NCBI GenBank assembly: GCA_963698255.1
Contig: CAVOQD010000015.1
Location: forward strand, 296,955-360,954
Reading direction: 5' to 3'
DNA length: 64,000 nucleotides
Source: JAWKOK01 sp963698255
GTDB taxonomy: Bacteria > Chloroflexota > Anaerolineae > Caldilineales > Caldilineaceae
The translations under genes and the position numbers were made by a program. Below, piece by piece: positions 30,193 to 39,482 of this stretch; positions within the stretch are counted from its first letter, which is position 1, and each line of letters opens with the position of its first letter. Below the pieces are notes generated by a model. That model made no database searches. It saw only the letters and a list, made by a program, of their open reading frames with translations, and was not told the origin of the DNA.

Positions 30193-31126
30193 TTAGCCTT
30201 TCAACCCGCCGATCGTGATGCCGCGCACGAAGTATTTCTGCAAGCATCAAGAAGGCAAAGAGAGCCGGGTCCAAATGCCAGCACGGCCATGGCCATGCGC
30301 GCGGACTGCAACCGGAATGGCAATCCCGGTCGTCTGCGGATTGGAGGCCAGGAAGGTGATGTTGGTCATCAACACATAGAGCAGATACTGAAGCGGATAG
30401 AGTGTGGACGAATCAATGAAGAGCAGGGCCAGAAACCAGTCATTCCAGAAGCGCAGAATGTAGAAGAGGCCGATGGTGGCCAGCACCGGCTTGGAGAGCG
30501 GAATCACGATCTGATAGAAGATGCGCCATTCGCCGGCGCCGTCGATGCGGCCGGCATCCAGCAGATCTTTGGGCAACTGAGCGAATGAGGTGCGCAGAAT
30601 GAGCACATACCACGCCGTGACCATGTAGGGCAGTATCAGGGCCAGAATGTTGTCCTTGAGGCCCAGATAGCGGGTGACCACGATATAGAAGGGTACCATG
30701 CCGCCGTTGAAGAGCAGCGTAAAGAAGACGAAAAATGAGATCGGCGTGCGGAATTTGTAATCCTTGCGAGAAATCGCGTAGGCCAGCAGCGAAGAGATGA
30801 AGAGCCCGCCCATGGTGCCGATGGCCGTGACAAAGACGGTTACCGCATAGGCGCGCAAGATCTGGCTGGGGTTCTGCAGAATATAGGTGTAGGCGCTGGT
30901 CGTGAAGCCGACTGGCAACAGGCTGTAGCCTTCAATCGCCAGTGCCTTCTCATCCGAGAGTGAGATGGAGATGACAAGAACCATGGGAATGATACAGGCC
31001 AGGCCGACTACAATCAGAATGGCATGTACCGACAGCTTTCCCCACGAACGTTTGGGCCGTCTGATACTGCTGGGTCTTCACAGACTTGACCGTTTTCGAT
31101 TGAAGATCTTGTGCGCTGGTTGACAT
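30193..31126 (-). CDS. Carbohydrate ABC permease, MalG/LplC type, frameshifted
   Basis: About 310 residues after slips near 31040 and 30260. ATG 31126 begins MSTSAQDLQSKTVKSVKTQQ; the main frame reads MVLVISISLSDEKALAIEGY and continues through six helices. The permease loop is LLDAGRIDGAGEWRIFYQIV, contacting the ATPase. The end, FVRGITIGGLKG, stops at 30193 and is the classic C-terminus of this family. Pairs with the permease upstream at 31164-32126. Confidence 0.87.
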
Positions 31127-31163
31127 GACGTGAACAACCTCAAGATTGAACCTACACTCTCGA

Positions 31164-32126
31164 TCAGAAAAGCGCATCCTCCGGGTTGATTCTGCGCACG
31201 ATCCAGTTGGCCAGAATCACCATAACAAAACCCACAAATGACTGATAGAAGCCGGCAGCGGCGGCCATGCTGATGTCCCCCAATTGCACCAGGGAACGAT
31301 AGACAAACGTATCAATGACATCGGTCGTACTGTAGAGCATGGGGTTGTCGCGCGGCACAAAGAAAAAGAGTCCAAAATCGGCGTTAAAGATGCGACCGAT
31401 GGCCAGCAGAACCAGGATGATGATCAGCGGCATGATCAGCGGCAGCGTGATGTAGCGGATCTGATGCCACTTGGTGGCCCCGTCGATCTTGGCCGCCTCA
31501 TAGTAGGTCGTATCGATGCTCAGCATACCGGCCAAATAGATGATGCTGCCGAAACCGACGCCGTTCCAGAGATTGGCCAGCGCCAAAATGAAGGGCCAAT
31601 ACTCAGGCGAACGATACCAGGAGATCGACTCGCCCCCGGCAGCCACGACCATGCGGTTGGCCATACCGGCCTCGCCGTTGAGAAAGGCAAAGACAAAGTA
31701 GCTGACGATGACCCAGGAGATGAAATAGGGAAAGAAGAGCATGGTCTGGTAATACTTGCTCATTCGGCTCGTGTAGATCTCATTGAGCAGCAGTGCGATG
31801 GTCAACGAAGCGATGTTGCCGACAACAATAAAGATGCTGTTCATCACCAGCGTGTTGCGCGTGATGCGCCAGGCAGCGTCGGTGCCGAAGAGAAAGCGAA
31901 AATTGTCGAAACCGACCCAGGCGCTGCCCAAAATGCCGTCAACGAATCGATAGTCCTTGAAGGCAATAACCAGCCCGAACATAGGTAGGTAGGCGAAGAC
32001 CAGCAGGAAGAGCATGCCGGGTAACGCCATGGTCGTCAGCGCAAAATTGGTGTGAAAATCCCGTTGACTGCCGTACCAACGGCGTCGCGTTTGAGGCTCG
32101 GATCGTGGTTGAGATGAGGATTGCAT
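31164..32126 (-). CDS. Carbohydrate ABC permease, MalF/LplB type
   Basis: 320 residues, intact. After a basic N-terminus (MQSSSQPRSEPQTRRRWYGS) come six helices starting with TTMALPGMLFLLVFAYLPMF and the family motif YRFVDGILGSAWVGFDNFRF. The cytoplasmic coupling loop reads YEAAKIDGATKWHQIRYITL. C-terminus IVRRINPEDALF. First gene of the leftward importer operon; its promoter must lie in 32127-32979, but I could not assign boxes. Confidence 0.92.
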   Translation of the reverse strand: MQSSSQPRSEPQTRRRWYGSQRDFHTNFALTTMALPGMLFLLVFAYLPMFGLVIAFKDYRFVDGILGSAWVGFDNFRFLFGTDAAWRITRNTLVMNSIFIVVGNIASLTIALLLNEIYTSRMSKYYQTMLFFPYFISWVIVSYFVFAFLNGEAGMANRMVVAAGGESISWYRSPEYWPFILALANLWNGVGFGSIIYLAGMLSIDTTYYEAAKIDGATKWHQIRYITLPLIMPLIIILVLLAIGRIFNADFGLFFFVPRDNPMLYSTTDVIDTFVYRSLVQLGDISMAAAAGFYQSFVGFVMVILANWIVRRINPEDALF

Positions 32127-32862
32127 AGACGTGCCCTAGCTATGACCATACGGATTAGAGCGGCCGAATTTGGTGAGGGAGCGAGCAGAATCAGTTGCGA
32201 AATGTAATGAGGTATGATACCGATAACATAAGCTCGATCAGTATACAACGCTGCATCGAGCCTGTCAAACGTCACGAAATTCGCCCCAGAGTTCGCCCCG
32301 ATGTTGGTGTATGACGGGTGACTGTCCCTGGCAGAATGATTTGCGGTTGATGCAAGGACATCGTGCAAGTGGCTGTGACCTCTCCCCTAGTCAGCCATTT
32401 CGCCAACACAAACCTATTTATCCAGGCACTGCCGGCGCCGTTGGCCGTGATGAGAATGCTCGCACTGCCATCATCCGCAGCACGGAATGTCACCGTCGAT
32501 GACGAGGGTTGGCCGCGTCGATTCGGCTGCCTGCGCTCTGCGGCATGAACGATGTCTGTTTATCCATTTCACTGACTTGGACATTGATGGTCACAGCGGG
32601 CGGCATCTTCACAATGCCCGCTCCATGCTCCTTGCCCTCCACCGGATCCATGTTGTCCGTGTCCGACTGTGGAGCACGGTGAATGGTCAGACGAAACCTT
32701 CCAGGAAGATTCGTGAAGACCAGAGCATTACGGGACGGATCTTCCTGGAAGGTGGTCAACGCCCTCTGAGATCCGAAAGAGCCACAATTTTTAGCCTCGG
32801 GCGGTCAGTGCATAACCTCAGAAAACGCCAGAACTAGCAGTTTGTCGGAGAGAAAGCTGATA
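32127..32862. other. Long gene-poor stretch with degenerate fragments
   Basis: No convincing gene. Short open frames on the minus strand (about 32272-32493 and 32490-32759) lack family resemblance. One includes the sequence VFTNLPGRFRLTIHRAPQ; they may be relics. A 57-base segment at 32727-32783 (ATTACGGGAC, then CTTCCTGGAAGGTGGTCAAC, then TGAGATCCGAAAGA) recurs at 41464-41520. The promoter of the leftward importer operon is expected near 32150-32250, where DNA is AT-rich. Confidence 0.45.
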
Positions 32863-32955
32863 GGACGCGGATGACGCTGATTTGCGGATCAAATCGGAAA
32901 AATCAGCGAGAATCCGTCATATCCGTGTCATCCGCGTCCCGTTTTTTGTCACTCC
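32834..32955. repeat. GCGGAT palindrome inside CTAGCAG/TGTCGGAG ends
   Basis: GGACGCGGATGAC (32863-32875) pairs with GTCATCCGCGTCC (32927-32939). Outside it, CTAGCAGTTTGTCGGAG and TCACTCCGACCTGC echo the terminal repeats of the element at 27009-27105. So the two repeat types are nested here too. It lies just 3' of the leftward epimerase gene and could end its transcript (GTTTTTTGTC). Confidence 0.55.
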
Positions 32956-32979
32956 GACCTGCATGTCGCGATACAAAGG

Positions 32980-33945
32980 TCAATCCGCCCAGAACGGCTT
33001 GCCCACTTCCTCGCGAATCACGATGTCGCTGAGGAAGGAGACGGCCTTCTCGAAGCCCTCTCGGCTCGACATCAGCCCGTCCTCGTGTTCGATGGAGAGC
33101 GCGCCGTCGTAGCCGACCAGGCGCAGGTTGCTGACCATGTCGCGCCAGACGCCCTCGCCGTGGCCGTAGCCGACGGTGCGGAAGATCCAACTGCGTTCGG
33201 CGTAGTCGGCATAGCTCGTGTTGTCGAGCACGCCGTTGACCGGGGCGTTGATGGGATCGATCTTGGTGTCCTTGGCGTGGAAGTGGTAGATCGAATCGCC
33301 CAGGGCACGGATGACCTTGGACGGATCGGCCCCCTGCCAGAAGAGGTGGCTGGGGTCGAAGTTGGAGCCGATGGTCTCGCCCACGGCCTCGCGCAGGGCC
33401 AGTGCCGTGGCCGTGTTGTAGACGCAGAAACCGGGGTGCATCTCGATGGCGATGCGCACGCCACGGTCGGCGGCGAAGCGGGCCGTCTCCGTCCAGTAGG
33501 GGATCATCACTTCTTCCCACTGCCAGGCAACCGTCTGGCTGAAGTCGGGCGGCCAGGGGCAGGTCACCCAGTTGGGGTGTTTGTCGCCCGGTCCGCCGCC
33601 GGGGCAGCCGGAGAAGGTCACGACCGTGTCGACGCCCAGCGCTTCGGCCATGAGGATGGCGTTGGTGACGTACGCTCGGTGCGGCTCGCCGATCTCCGGA
33701 TTGGGATGCAGCGGATTGGCGTGGGCGCTCAACGCGCTGATCTCCAGGCCGCGATCATCGACGGCCTTGCGCACGGCCGCGATGGCATCGGGATCGTTCA
33801 GCACTTCGGTCGGCTTGAGGTGGGCGTCGCCGATATAGCCGCCGCAGCCGATCTCGACTGCCTCGACGCCGACGGATTTGATGTAGTCCAGCGCGTCTTC
33901 AAATGCCATGGCACTGAAGGCGACGGCAAAAACACCAACTTTCAT
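32980..33945 (-). CDS. Sugar phosphate isomerase/epimerase-like TIM barrel protein
   Basis: 321 residues, intact. MKVGVFAVAFSAMAFEDALD opens the barrel; metal/active strands are EISALSAHANPLHP, VDTVVTFSGCPGGG, VRIAIEMHPGFCVYN with the metal Glu, IGSNFDPSHLFWQG, and IYHFHAKDTKID. The end carries ALSIEHEDGLMSS. These TIM barrels convert keto-sugars or inositols. It is the last gene of the LacI-controlled leftward operon (importer, lipoprotein, epimerase). It is separated from the lipoprotein by the palindrome at 34000-34097, so expression may be attenuated. Confidence 0.9.
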   Translation of the reverse strand: MKVGVFAVAFSAMAFEDALDYIKSVGVEAVEIGCGGYIGDAHLKPTEVLNDPDAIAAVRKAVDDRGLEISALSAHANPLHPNPEIGEPHRAYVTNAILMAEALGVDTVVTFSGCPGGGPGDKHPNWVTCPWPPDFSQTVAWQWEEVMIPYWTETARFAADRGVRIAIEMHPGFCVYNTATALALREAVGETIGSNFDPSHLFWQGADPSKVIRALGDSIYHFHAKDTKIDPINAPVNGVLDNTSYADYAERSWIFRTVGYGHGEGVWRDMVSNLRLVGYDGALSIEHEDGLMSSREGFEKAVSFLSDIVIREEVGKPFWAD

Positions 33946-33999
33946 GATGCTGCTCCTTTGAATCCGGTTCTTGATAAGATGTAACTGCGCAAACTTGCA

Positions 34000-34097
34000 G
34001 ATAGACCGCGGATTAGGCTGATTTGGCGGATCAAGCCGGATATTTTTCGGATTTTATCCGGTTGTATCCGCCTGATTCGCCTAATCCGCGATCTATT
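34000..34097. repeat. GCGGAT palindrome family, full copy 2
   Basis: 98-bp imperfect palindrome. Left arm GATAGACCGCGGATTAGGCT then GATTTGGCGGATCAAG; right arm TATCCGCCTGATTCGCC then TAATCCGCGATCTATT. The flank after it (CGGTCACTACCTAGTACAGT then TACGATA) is shared with the copy at 40286-40373 (CGGTCGCTGCCTATCTAGTTACGATA), so the repeat unit is longer than the hairpin. It lies between the lipoprotein and epimerase genes. Confidence 0.75.
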
Positions 34098-34129
34098 CGG
34101 TCACTACCTAGTACAGTTACGATAGGATT

Positions 34130-34637
34130 TTAATCGACGGTTTCAGCCTGGCCGCATGCCAATGGCGATAGGGTCTTGCCGTCGTAGTAGTAATAACAGG
34201 TCAGATCCTGCACAACCAGCCAGAGCTTGTCGTTGGCTTCAAGACGAGACTCCGCATCGTCTACCGGCATGTCGGGGAACTCGACGCCGCTGGCATCGAT
34301 CTTGCAGACTGAACAGTCGCGTGACTGGATGCGCACGAGGATGTCACTGGTGTTGACGCCCAGCAAGGTCGCCAATCCGTCGGCGGCCTTCGAGAGCGTG
34401 TCCACCGCGTTCCAACTCGGCGGCAAGCGCTTCCGGGGTTACGGCGATGGCGACCTGGGCGCTGCCTTCTGCGCTCATGTCCTGGCTGTCTGGCCGTGTG
34501 CAGCCTGCTATCAACGATGCACCGATTAGCAGCGCGGCTACCATCACAAGATGGACTCGTAGATCGGCTGGAATTCCGCAGACGTTCGTCGAATTCAGCC
34601 GCAGCCTTTGATCGTTGATCTTCGTTGGCTCCATCAT
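34130..34637 (-). CDS. Small lipoprotein of unknown function, one frameshift
   Basis: About 165 residues with a slip near 34415. N-terminus has a hydrophobic segment MVAALLIGASLIAGC with a lipobox Cys. Start is either 34637, overlapping the permease stop (ATGA), or Met at 34544, which gives a normal signal peptide. The mature part includes VAIAVTPEALAAEL, then NTSDILVRIQSRDCSVCKID and DLTCYYYYDGKTLSPLACGQ. Several Cys residues may form disulfides. No family recognised. Its place in an importer operon suggests an accessory envelope role. Confidence 0.68.
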
Positions 34638-35515
34638 CCTTTCACGCCCGACACGACGATGCCTTGCACGAAGTAGCGCTGGGCAAAGAAGAAGACGACG
34701 ATGGTGGGCAGGACGGCCAACAATGAAGCCGCCATCAACGCCTGCATATTGGTCGAGAGTTGACCCTGGAAGAGACGCAACCCCAGGGCAACGGTGTACA
34801 TGTTGACATTCTTGAGATAGATCAGCGGATTGAGGAAGTCATTCCATTGGAACGTGATCTGGAAGATCATTACGACGCCGAGCGCCGGAATGCTGAGCGG
34901 CAGGTGGATGCGCCAGAACATACTCAGCGGGCTGCAGCCGTCGATGGCGGCAGAATCGTCCAGCTCTCTGGGGATGGTCATGAAAAACTGGCGCAGCAGG
35001 AAGACGAAGAAGGCCGGCGCCAACCAGGTGGGCACGATGAGGGGCAGGAATGTTCCGACCCAGCCCAGCCATGCAAAGAGCAAATAATTGGGGATGAGGC
35101 GCACGTGTTCGGGCAGGATCATGGTCGCCAGCACGATGACAAAGAGCGTGTCTCGGAAGGGAAAATGCAGCCGTGCAAAGCTGAAGCCGACGATGGAACT
35201 GGAGAGCGCCGTGCCGATGGCCGCGGCCAAGGCGATGAAGGCGCTGTTGAGGAACCAGCGTTCAAAGGGAAAGACCGCAAAGGGAACGAGAAAATTCTCC
35301 CAGTGAAACTCGGCGGGGAACCAGGCCGGCGGGAAGACATAGATCTGCCACGTTGGCATCAACGCAGTGCGGATCATCCAATAGAAGGGCAGCGCGAAGA
35401 TGAAGGCGCCGATGATGACGGTGATGTAGAGCAGTATGCGGATACCTAGTTCGACCAGGTTGCTTCCCTTGAACTTTTCAGAACTAAATCTGTCGGAACG
35501 ATGAGTTGCAGCCAT
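34634..35515 (-). CDS. Carbohydrate ABC permease, MalG type
   Basis: 293 residues. Start chosen at 35515 (MAATHRSDRFSSEKFKGSN), two bases after the preceding permease stop, although the frame stays open far upstream as a shadow of that gene. Six helices, beginning ILLYITVIIGAFIFALPFYW; family motif HVRLIPNYLLFAWLGWVGTF; coupling loop LDDSAAIDGCSPLSMFWRIH; C-terminus QRYFVQGIVVSGVKG. Partner of 35518-36447. Confidence 0.92.
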   Translation of the reverse strand: MAATHRSDRFSSEKFKGSNLVELGIRILLYITVIIGAFIFALPFYWMIRTALMPTWQIYVFPPAWFPAEFHWENFLVPFAVFPFERWFLNSAFIALAAAIGTALSSSIVGFSFARLHFPFRDTLFVIVLATMILPEHVRLIPNYLLFAWLGWVGTFLPLIVPTWLAPAFFVFLLRQFFMTIPRELDDSAAIDGCSPLSMFWRIHLPLSIPALGVVMIFQITFQWNDFLNPLIYLKNVNMYTVALGLRLFQGQLSTNMQALMAASLLAVLPTIVVFFFAQRYFVQGIVVSGVKG

Positions 35516-35517
35516 CG

Positions 35518-36447
35518 CTAAACCCTCTCGTAGTGGACCCATGAGCCTGCACTGCGCAGACCCAGGATCACAAAGATGAGCACGAGCATGAAGAGCAGCC
35601 ACGCCTGCGCCGATGCATAGCCGAAGAGCCCGTTCTGAAAGCCGGTGCGATAGATGTGCAGTACCATGGTCAATGTGGCGTTGTTCGGCCCGCCATTGGT
35701 CATGATCAAGGCCTGGGTAAAGACTTGCCACGAGCCGATGATGTTGAGAATGACGTTGAAGAAGATGGTCGGTGTCAACAGCGGCAGGGTGATGGCGAAG
35801 AAGCGACGGAAGGAATTGGCCCCGTCGATCTCCGCCGCTTCGTAGAGCGATGTCGGAATACTGCGCAGCCCGGCCAGATAGATGAGCATGGCCGCACCGG
35901 CGCCCCAGAGCGACATGATGATGATCGATGGCATGGCCCAGGCCTCGCTGTAGACCCAGCGCGGTCCTTGAATGCCGAACTTGAATAGGATTGAGTTGAA
36001 GAGGCCGGTATCCGGCTGGTAGAGATACTGCCAGAGCAGCGAAACGGCCACGCCGGAGACCACTGCCGGCAGGTAGTAGATGGTGCGCCAGATGCTCTGA
36101 CCTTTGATGCCCTGATTGAGCATCACGGCGATCAGCAGCGCGATTATCGTGTTGAGCGGCACGACGAAGAAACTGTAGAGGGCGGTATTGATCACCGCCT
36201 TGCGCACCAGCGTGTCGGTCAGTACGCTGATGTACCAGCGGAACCCGACGAACTCGGCCCCGGAAAGGAAGTCGGTCCTGAACATGCCGATGATGAATGA
36301 GGCGATCATCGGACCTGCAGTGAAGACGAGGAACCCGATGATCCAAGGCGATATCATGAGATAGCCGTAAAGCGCCTCTCGGGTTGAACGCTTCATGGTT
36401 CGCCGCTCATGGCTGACAGGTTTCTGTATCGTGTCCGTGGCTGCCAT
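35518..36447 (-). CDS. Carbohydrate ABC permease, MalF type
   Basis: 309 residues. Start at ATG 36447 (MAATDTIQKPVSHERRTMKR) follows AAAGGGATGG and matches family length; a longer frame to 36576 is unlikely. First helix region ALYGYLMISPWIIGFLVFTA; motif FVGFRWYISVLTDTLVRKAV; coupling loop YEAAEIDGANSFRRFFAITL. Intact. Upstream neighbour is the binding protein, downstream the second permease, all in one operon driven from the 38.0-38.4 kb promoter region. Confidence 0.92.
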   Translation of the reverse strand: MAATDTIQKPVSHERRTMKRSTREALYGYLMISPWIIGFLVFTAGPMIASFIIGMFRTDFLSGAEFVGFRWYISVLTDTLVRKAVINTALYSFFVVPLNTIIALLIAVMLNQGIKGQSIWRTIYYLPAVVSGVAVSLLWQYLYQPDTGLFNSILFKFGIQGPRWVYSEAWAMPSIIIMSLWGAGAAMLIYLAGLRSIPTSLYEAAEIDGANSFRRFFAITLPLLTPTIFFNVILNIIGSWQVFTQALIMTNGGPNNATLTMVLHIYRTGFQNGLFGYASAQAWLLFMLVLIFVILGLRSAGSWVHYERV

Positions 36448-36598
36448 TCGCCATCCCTTTCTATCGAGGTTTTTGATAACGTGCCGGAGGCTCTCTGAAG
36501 CATTCCCGGCACATTCGCAAGTGTCAAGTACATAACACTGGTGTGAATGACACCGCCTCAATGAGCGTTCAGGCATGTCATCTCATGCATCGTCCGAC

Positions 36599-38021
36599 CT
36601 ACATGCTCACCTTGTCCATCTCAGCGCCGAGATCTTCGACATGCAATCTCTCCGCGGTTGTAGCGGGTTGCGATCTCACCGTGGGCCACGATGAGATCGA
36701 CCGGCGCTTCGCCGAGCAGCATCACCTGGTCAAATGCCGGCGTCAGAATCTGGGCCTTGGTGACAAAGTCATCGGCAAACATCTCCTCCGGCCCACCGAT
36801 ATCTTGGGCCAGTGAGTCGGTGAAGACTTCCAATTGGATCTCATTGTAGCGTTCGTCCTGCTCGCGCAGCAGCTCGGCGAACTTGGGCAGCACGCTCTTG
36901 CGCGACGGCTGCTTGGTTGCATACTGGGCGTAGAGTTCGCCGTACCATGGGCTGGTCGTGTTCTTGAGCACGGTCCATGATTCGTCAGGATACTCGGTGC
37001 CCTGCCAGACAAAGGTTCCATCCACCGATTGATGGGTGCTGTTGCCGGCCGGGCCGTCGGGCATGGGGGCGACATCCCACTTGAAGACGGCGCCATCGGC
37101 GACCGGACCCAGGTTCCACGGGCCCATCTCCATCATGCCGATGCGCTGGCCAAGGAAGAGTTCCAACACGCCCAGGCCGCTGGCCGAGATTGACGACTGG
37201 TAGGCAAACATGTCATCGTCCCAGATGATCTTGCGAATCCAGTCCAATGCTTCCACACATTCCGGATCGCCCAGACCGCAGCGGGTGCTATCCTCAGGAT
37301 CGACCATGTGGCCGCCAAAGTTGCGCAGCCAGTACTGGGTCAACCAATTGGCGTTGAAGCCATAACTGGAACTGCCCCAGGTCGGCGGCGGGCCTTCGCC
37401 CACAAATGCCTTGCCGATCTCGGTGTAGTCTTCCCAGTCCCAGGAACCCCACTCCGCTGACGGATACTCAAGACCCGCTGCATCAAACATGTCCTTGTTG
37501 TAGTAGATCAACTGGGTGCCCGTGAAGCGCGGCATAAGATGGATGTCGCCGTCCTTCATCCATGGATCGAACTGATGTGTGTAGTAGTCGTCGATGTTGA
37601 CTTCGTCAGCATCACGGTCGATGGATGGTTGCAGGTTCATCGTCTCGCCGATCTGCATGAAGTACGTCGAATTCTGGCAGCAGAATTCGAGCAGATCGGG
37701 CGCATCGCCGGCGACCATCTGGGTCACGGCGTTTTCGCGGATATCACCGCCGGCCGAGGGCATGAATTCGATCTCGATGCCGGGGTTCTCTTCACGAAAG
37801 ACGGGATAGAATTCGTCCCACAATTCCTGGACGCCGGCCGCGTTTTCCGGCTCGCGCGACTGGTAGCGGATCATGACGGTTGCGGCGGCTGGAACAGCGC
37901 CTTCTCCGCCACCGGTCGAGGGAGCGGCCGTGGGGGCGCACGCGGCAAGAAATGCCCCGGCTCCGACCATGGACGAAAGCTTCAGAAACTGGCGACGGCT
38001 AAACCCTTGCTTGCTCTCCAT
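36599..38021 (-). CDS. Carbohydrate ABC substrate-binding lipoprotein (SBP family 1), C-terminal frameshift
   Basis: About 474 residues. The N-terminus SRRQFLKLSSMVGAGAFLAA has a twin-arginine pair (residues 9-10) and a lipobox Cys28, so export may use Tat. The body has MIRYQSREPENAAGVQELWD, DAPDLLEFCCQNSTYF, FTGTQLIYYNKDMFDAAGLE and WKNT-type C-lobe sequences (WTVLKNTTSPWYG). A slip near 36660 changes the end; the corrected reading LHVEDLGAEMDKVSM stops at 36599. First gene of the leftward operon with two permeases, a lipoprotein and an epimerase, opposite the LacI gene. Confidence 0.9.
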
Positions 38022-38275
38022 TCCTCTTTACTCCTTTTTTGAGTGAAATGAACGAATCGAACGGTCGATAACAAGCTGTCAGTGAACTGTCTGGAATCCC
38101 CTGTGCGCGTCCGGAAATTTTGGAGCGCAGCGCCTACCTACACGATACTGTGTCAGTTCAAAATCAATCGGACATGTGATCAGGCGGAATTTTTTCTGCG
38201 ATAGCCGGCAATTCTTGCTGCTGAGTTGTCTGTGGGAAGCTGTCTTTTCTGCTCACTTGCACATTGAGTTGGGGG

Positions 38276-38339
38276 TGTGCTAGTCTTTCGGTACCGCTAC
38301 CGGAAGCGCTTTCGGTAGCGGTACCGCAAGACTAGCACA
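38276..38339. promoter_or_regulatory. 64-bp near-perfect palindrome, compound LacI-type operator
   Basis: Centre at 38307/38308. Thirty of 32 base pairs match (mismatches only at 38288/38327 and 38303/38312). The core is GGAAGCGCTTTC, close to the LacI/GalR consensus with central CG. On each side lie CGGTACCG and GGTAGCGGTACCG boxes, and outermost TGTGCTAGTCTT / AAGACTAGCACA. It sits between the leftward importer operon (start 38021) and the rightward LacI gene (start 38399). The gap is 377 bases; the remainder is AT-rich promoter DNA. It could seat two or three LacI dimers or form a cruciform. Confidence 0.8.
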
Positions 38340-38398
38340 GTTGATAGGCAGTGTCAAACCGAGTTTTTTTGATGGCTTAAATGGATGGAGGGATCCGA

Positions 38399-39427
38399 AT
38401 GGATTCTGTTGAAATCACCATTGCGGATGTCGCGCAACATGCACAGGTTTCTGTCTCAACCGTGTCGAGAATATTGAACAACAAGCCGGATGTGTCTGAG
38501 GCCACGCGTACCCGTGTTCAACAGATCATTGACGAGTTGGGCTTTCGGCCGCATACTCAGGCTCAGCGACTGGCTGCAGGAAAGAGCCGCACCATCGCCT
38601 TTGTCCACCCCATTGAGTATCTCTTTGACAAAAGCAACCTTGCAGACACGGACTTCATTTTGGGTTCCGCCGCGGCCGCGGCGGAAGAAGGCTACATGTT
38701 TAACCTGGTGACGATTCCTGTTGAGCAAGATAGTCTGGTGGGACTCTATCGCAGCGCCCAAGTCGACGGCGTCATTCTGATGGAGATCCATTTAGAGGAT
38801 TGGCGGGTTGACTTGCTTCGGGAACGCAATCTGCCCTTTACCATGGTTGGTCATTGCGCCGACAATGACGGACTCAGTTTTGTCGATATGGATTTTGAGA
38901 ACGCCGTCCTGGCTGCCGTCGACTATTTGGTCGAACTGGGGCATCAGGATGTGGGTTTCCTGACCCATTCTGCAGTGGTGCGTATGCATCAATATGGCCC
39001 CGCAGTGAGATCGCTGCAGGGCTATGAACTGGCCTGCACCAGGCACGGTCTGACGAGACGCTTCGGCGAGAGTGATGTGGATATCGTGCAAATCTGCCAG
39101 GCAACCCATGATCTGCTGGACAGGGCGCCGGAATTGACAGCCATCATCACCTCGGCAGGCCCGTCAGTTGTCGGGATCTTGCGTGCTTTGACCGACCGCG
39201 GGCGCCGGATACCTGAAGACTTCTCTGTGATCCCCTTTATCTCCGAAAAATTCTGTAGATTGATCACGCCGTCGCTCACCGCAATCAATCTGCCGACCTA
39301 TTCAATGGGCTATCAGGCTGCCAAAATGTTGATTGCTCGCCTGCAAGAGCCTGATCTGGAACCGGAACAGATCCTGTTGGCTCCGGAACTCGTCGTGCGC
39401 GGCAGCACAGCGCCGCCGCCGGCATAA
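38399..39427 (+). CDS. LacI-family transcriptional regulator
   Basis: 342 residues, intact. HTH and hinge: ITIADVAQHAQVSVSTVSRI, LNNKPDVSEATRTRVQQIID, and ELGFRPHTQAQRLAAGKS. The sugar-binding domain follows with VDGVILMEI, VDMDFENAVLAAVDYLVELG, and the ending DFSVIPFISEKFCRLITPSL. ATG 38399 is preferred because GGAGGGA lies 6-12 bases upstream; ATG 38381 would place that site inside the gene. It probably represses the divergent importer operon and itself through the palindrome at 38276-38339, released by an unknown sugar. Confidence 0.94.
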   Translation: MDSVEITIADVAQHAQVSVSTVSRILNNKPDVSEATRTRVQQIIDELGFRPHTQAQRLAAGKSRTIAFVHPIEYLFDKSNLADTDFILGSAAAAAEEGYMFNLVTIPVEQDSLVGLYRSAQVDGVILMEIHLEDWRVDLLRERNLPFTMVGHCADNDGLSFVDMDFENAVLAAVDYLVELGHQDVGFLTHSAVVRMHQYGPAVRSLQGYELACTRHGLTRRFGESDVDIVQICQATHDLLDRAPELTAIITSAGPSVVGILRALTDRGRRIPEDFSVIPFISEKFCRLITPSLTAINLPTYSMGYQAAKMLIARLQEPDLEPEQILLAPELVVRGSTAPPPA

Positions 39428-39438
39428 GTTTGTCGGCG

Positions 39439-39473
39439 CATAAGTTGGGCTTTTGCCATAAGCCCAACTTATG
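39439..39473. terminator. Bidirectional terminator between converging genes
   Basis: CATAAGTTGGGCTT (39439-39452) and AAGCCCAACTTATG (39460-39473) form a perfect 14-bp stem with a 7-base loop (TTGCCAT). It lies between the LacI stop (39427) and the leftward aldolase stop (39483), ideal for ending both transcripts. Confidence 0.75.
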
Positions 39474-39482
39474 ATGGCGCCG

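Noticed and set aside
32272..32759. Two small minus-strand genes
   Set aside because: No recognisable domain and weak start signals; kept only as possible relics.
34634..36346. Possible 570-residue fused permease
   Set aside because: The upstream half is an out-of-frame reading of the MalF-type permease; both permeases are complete separately.
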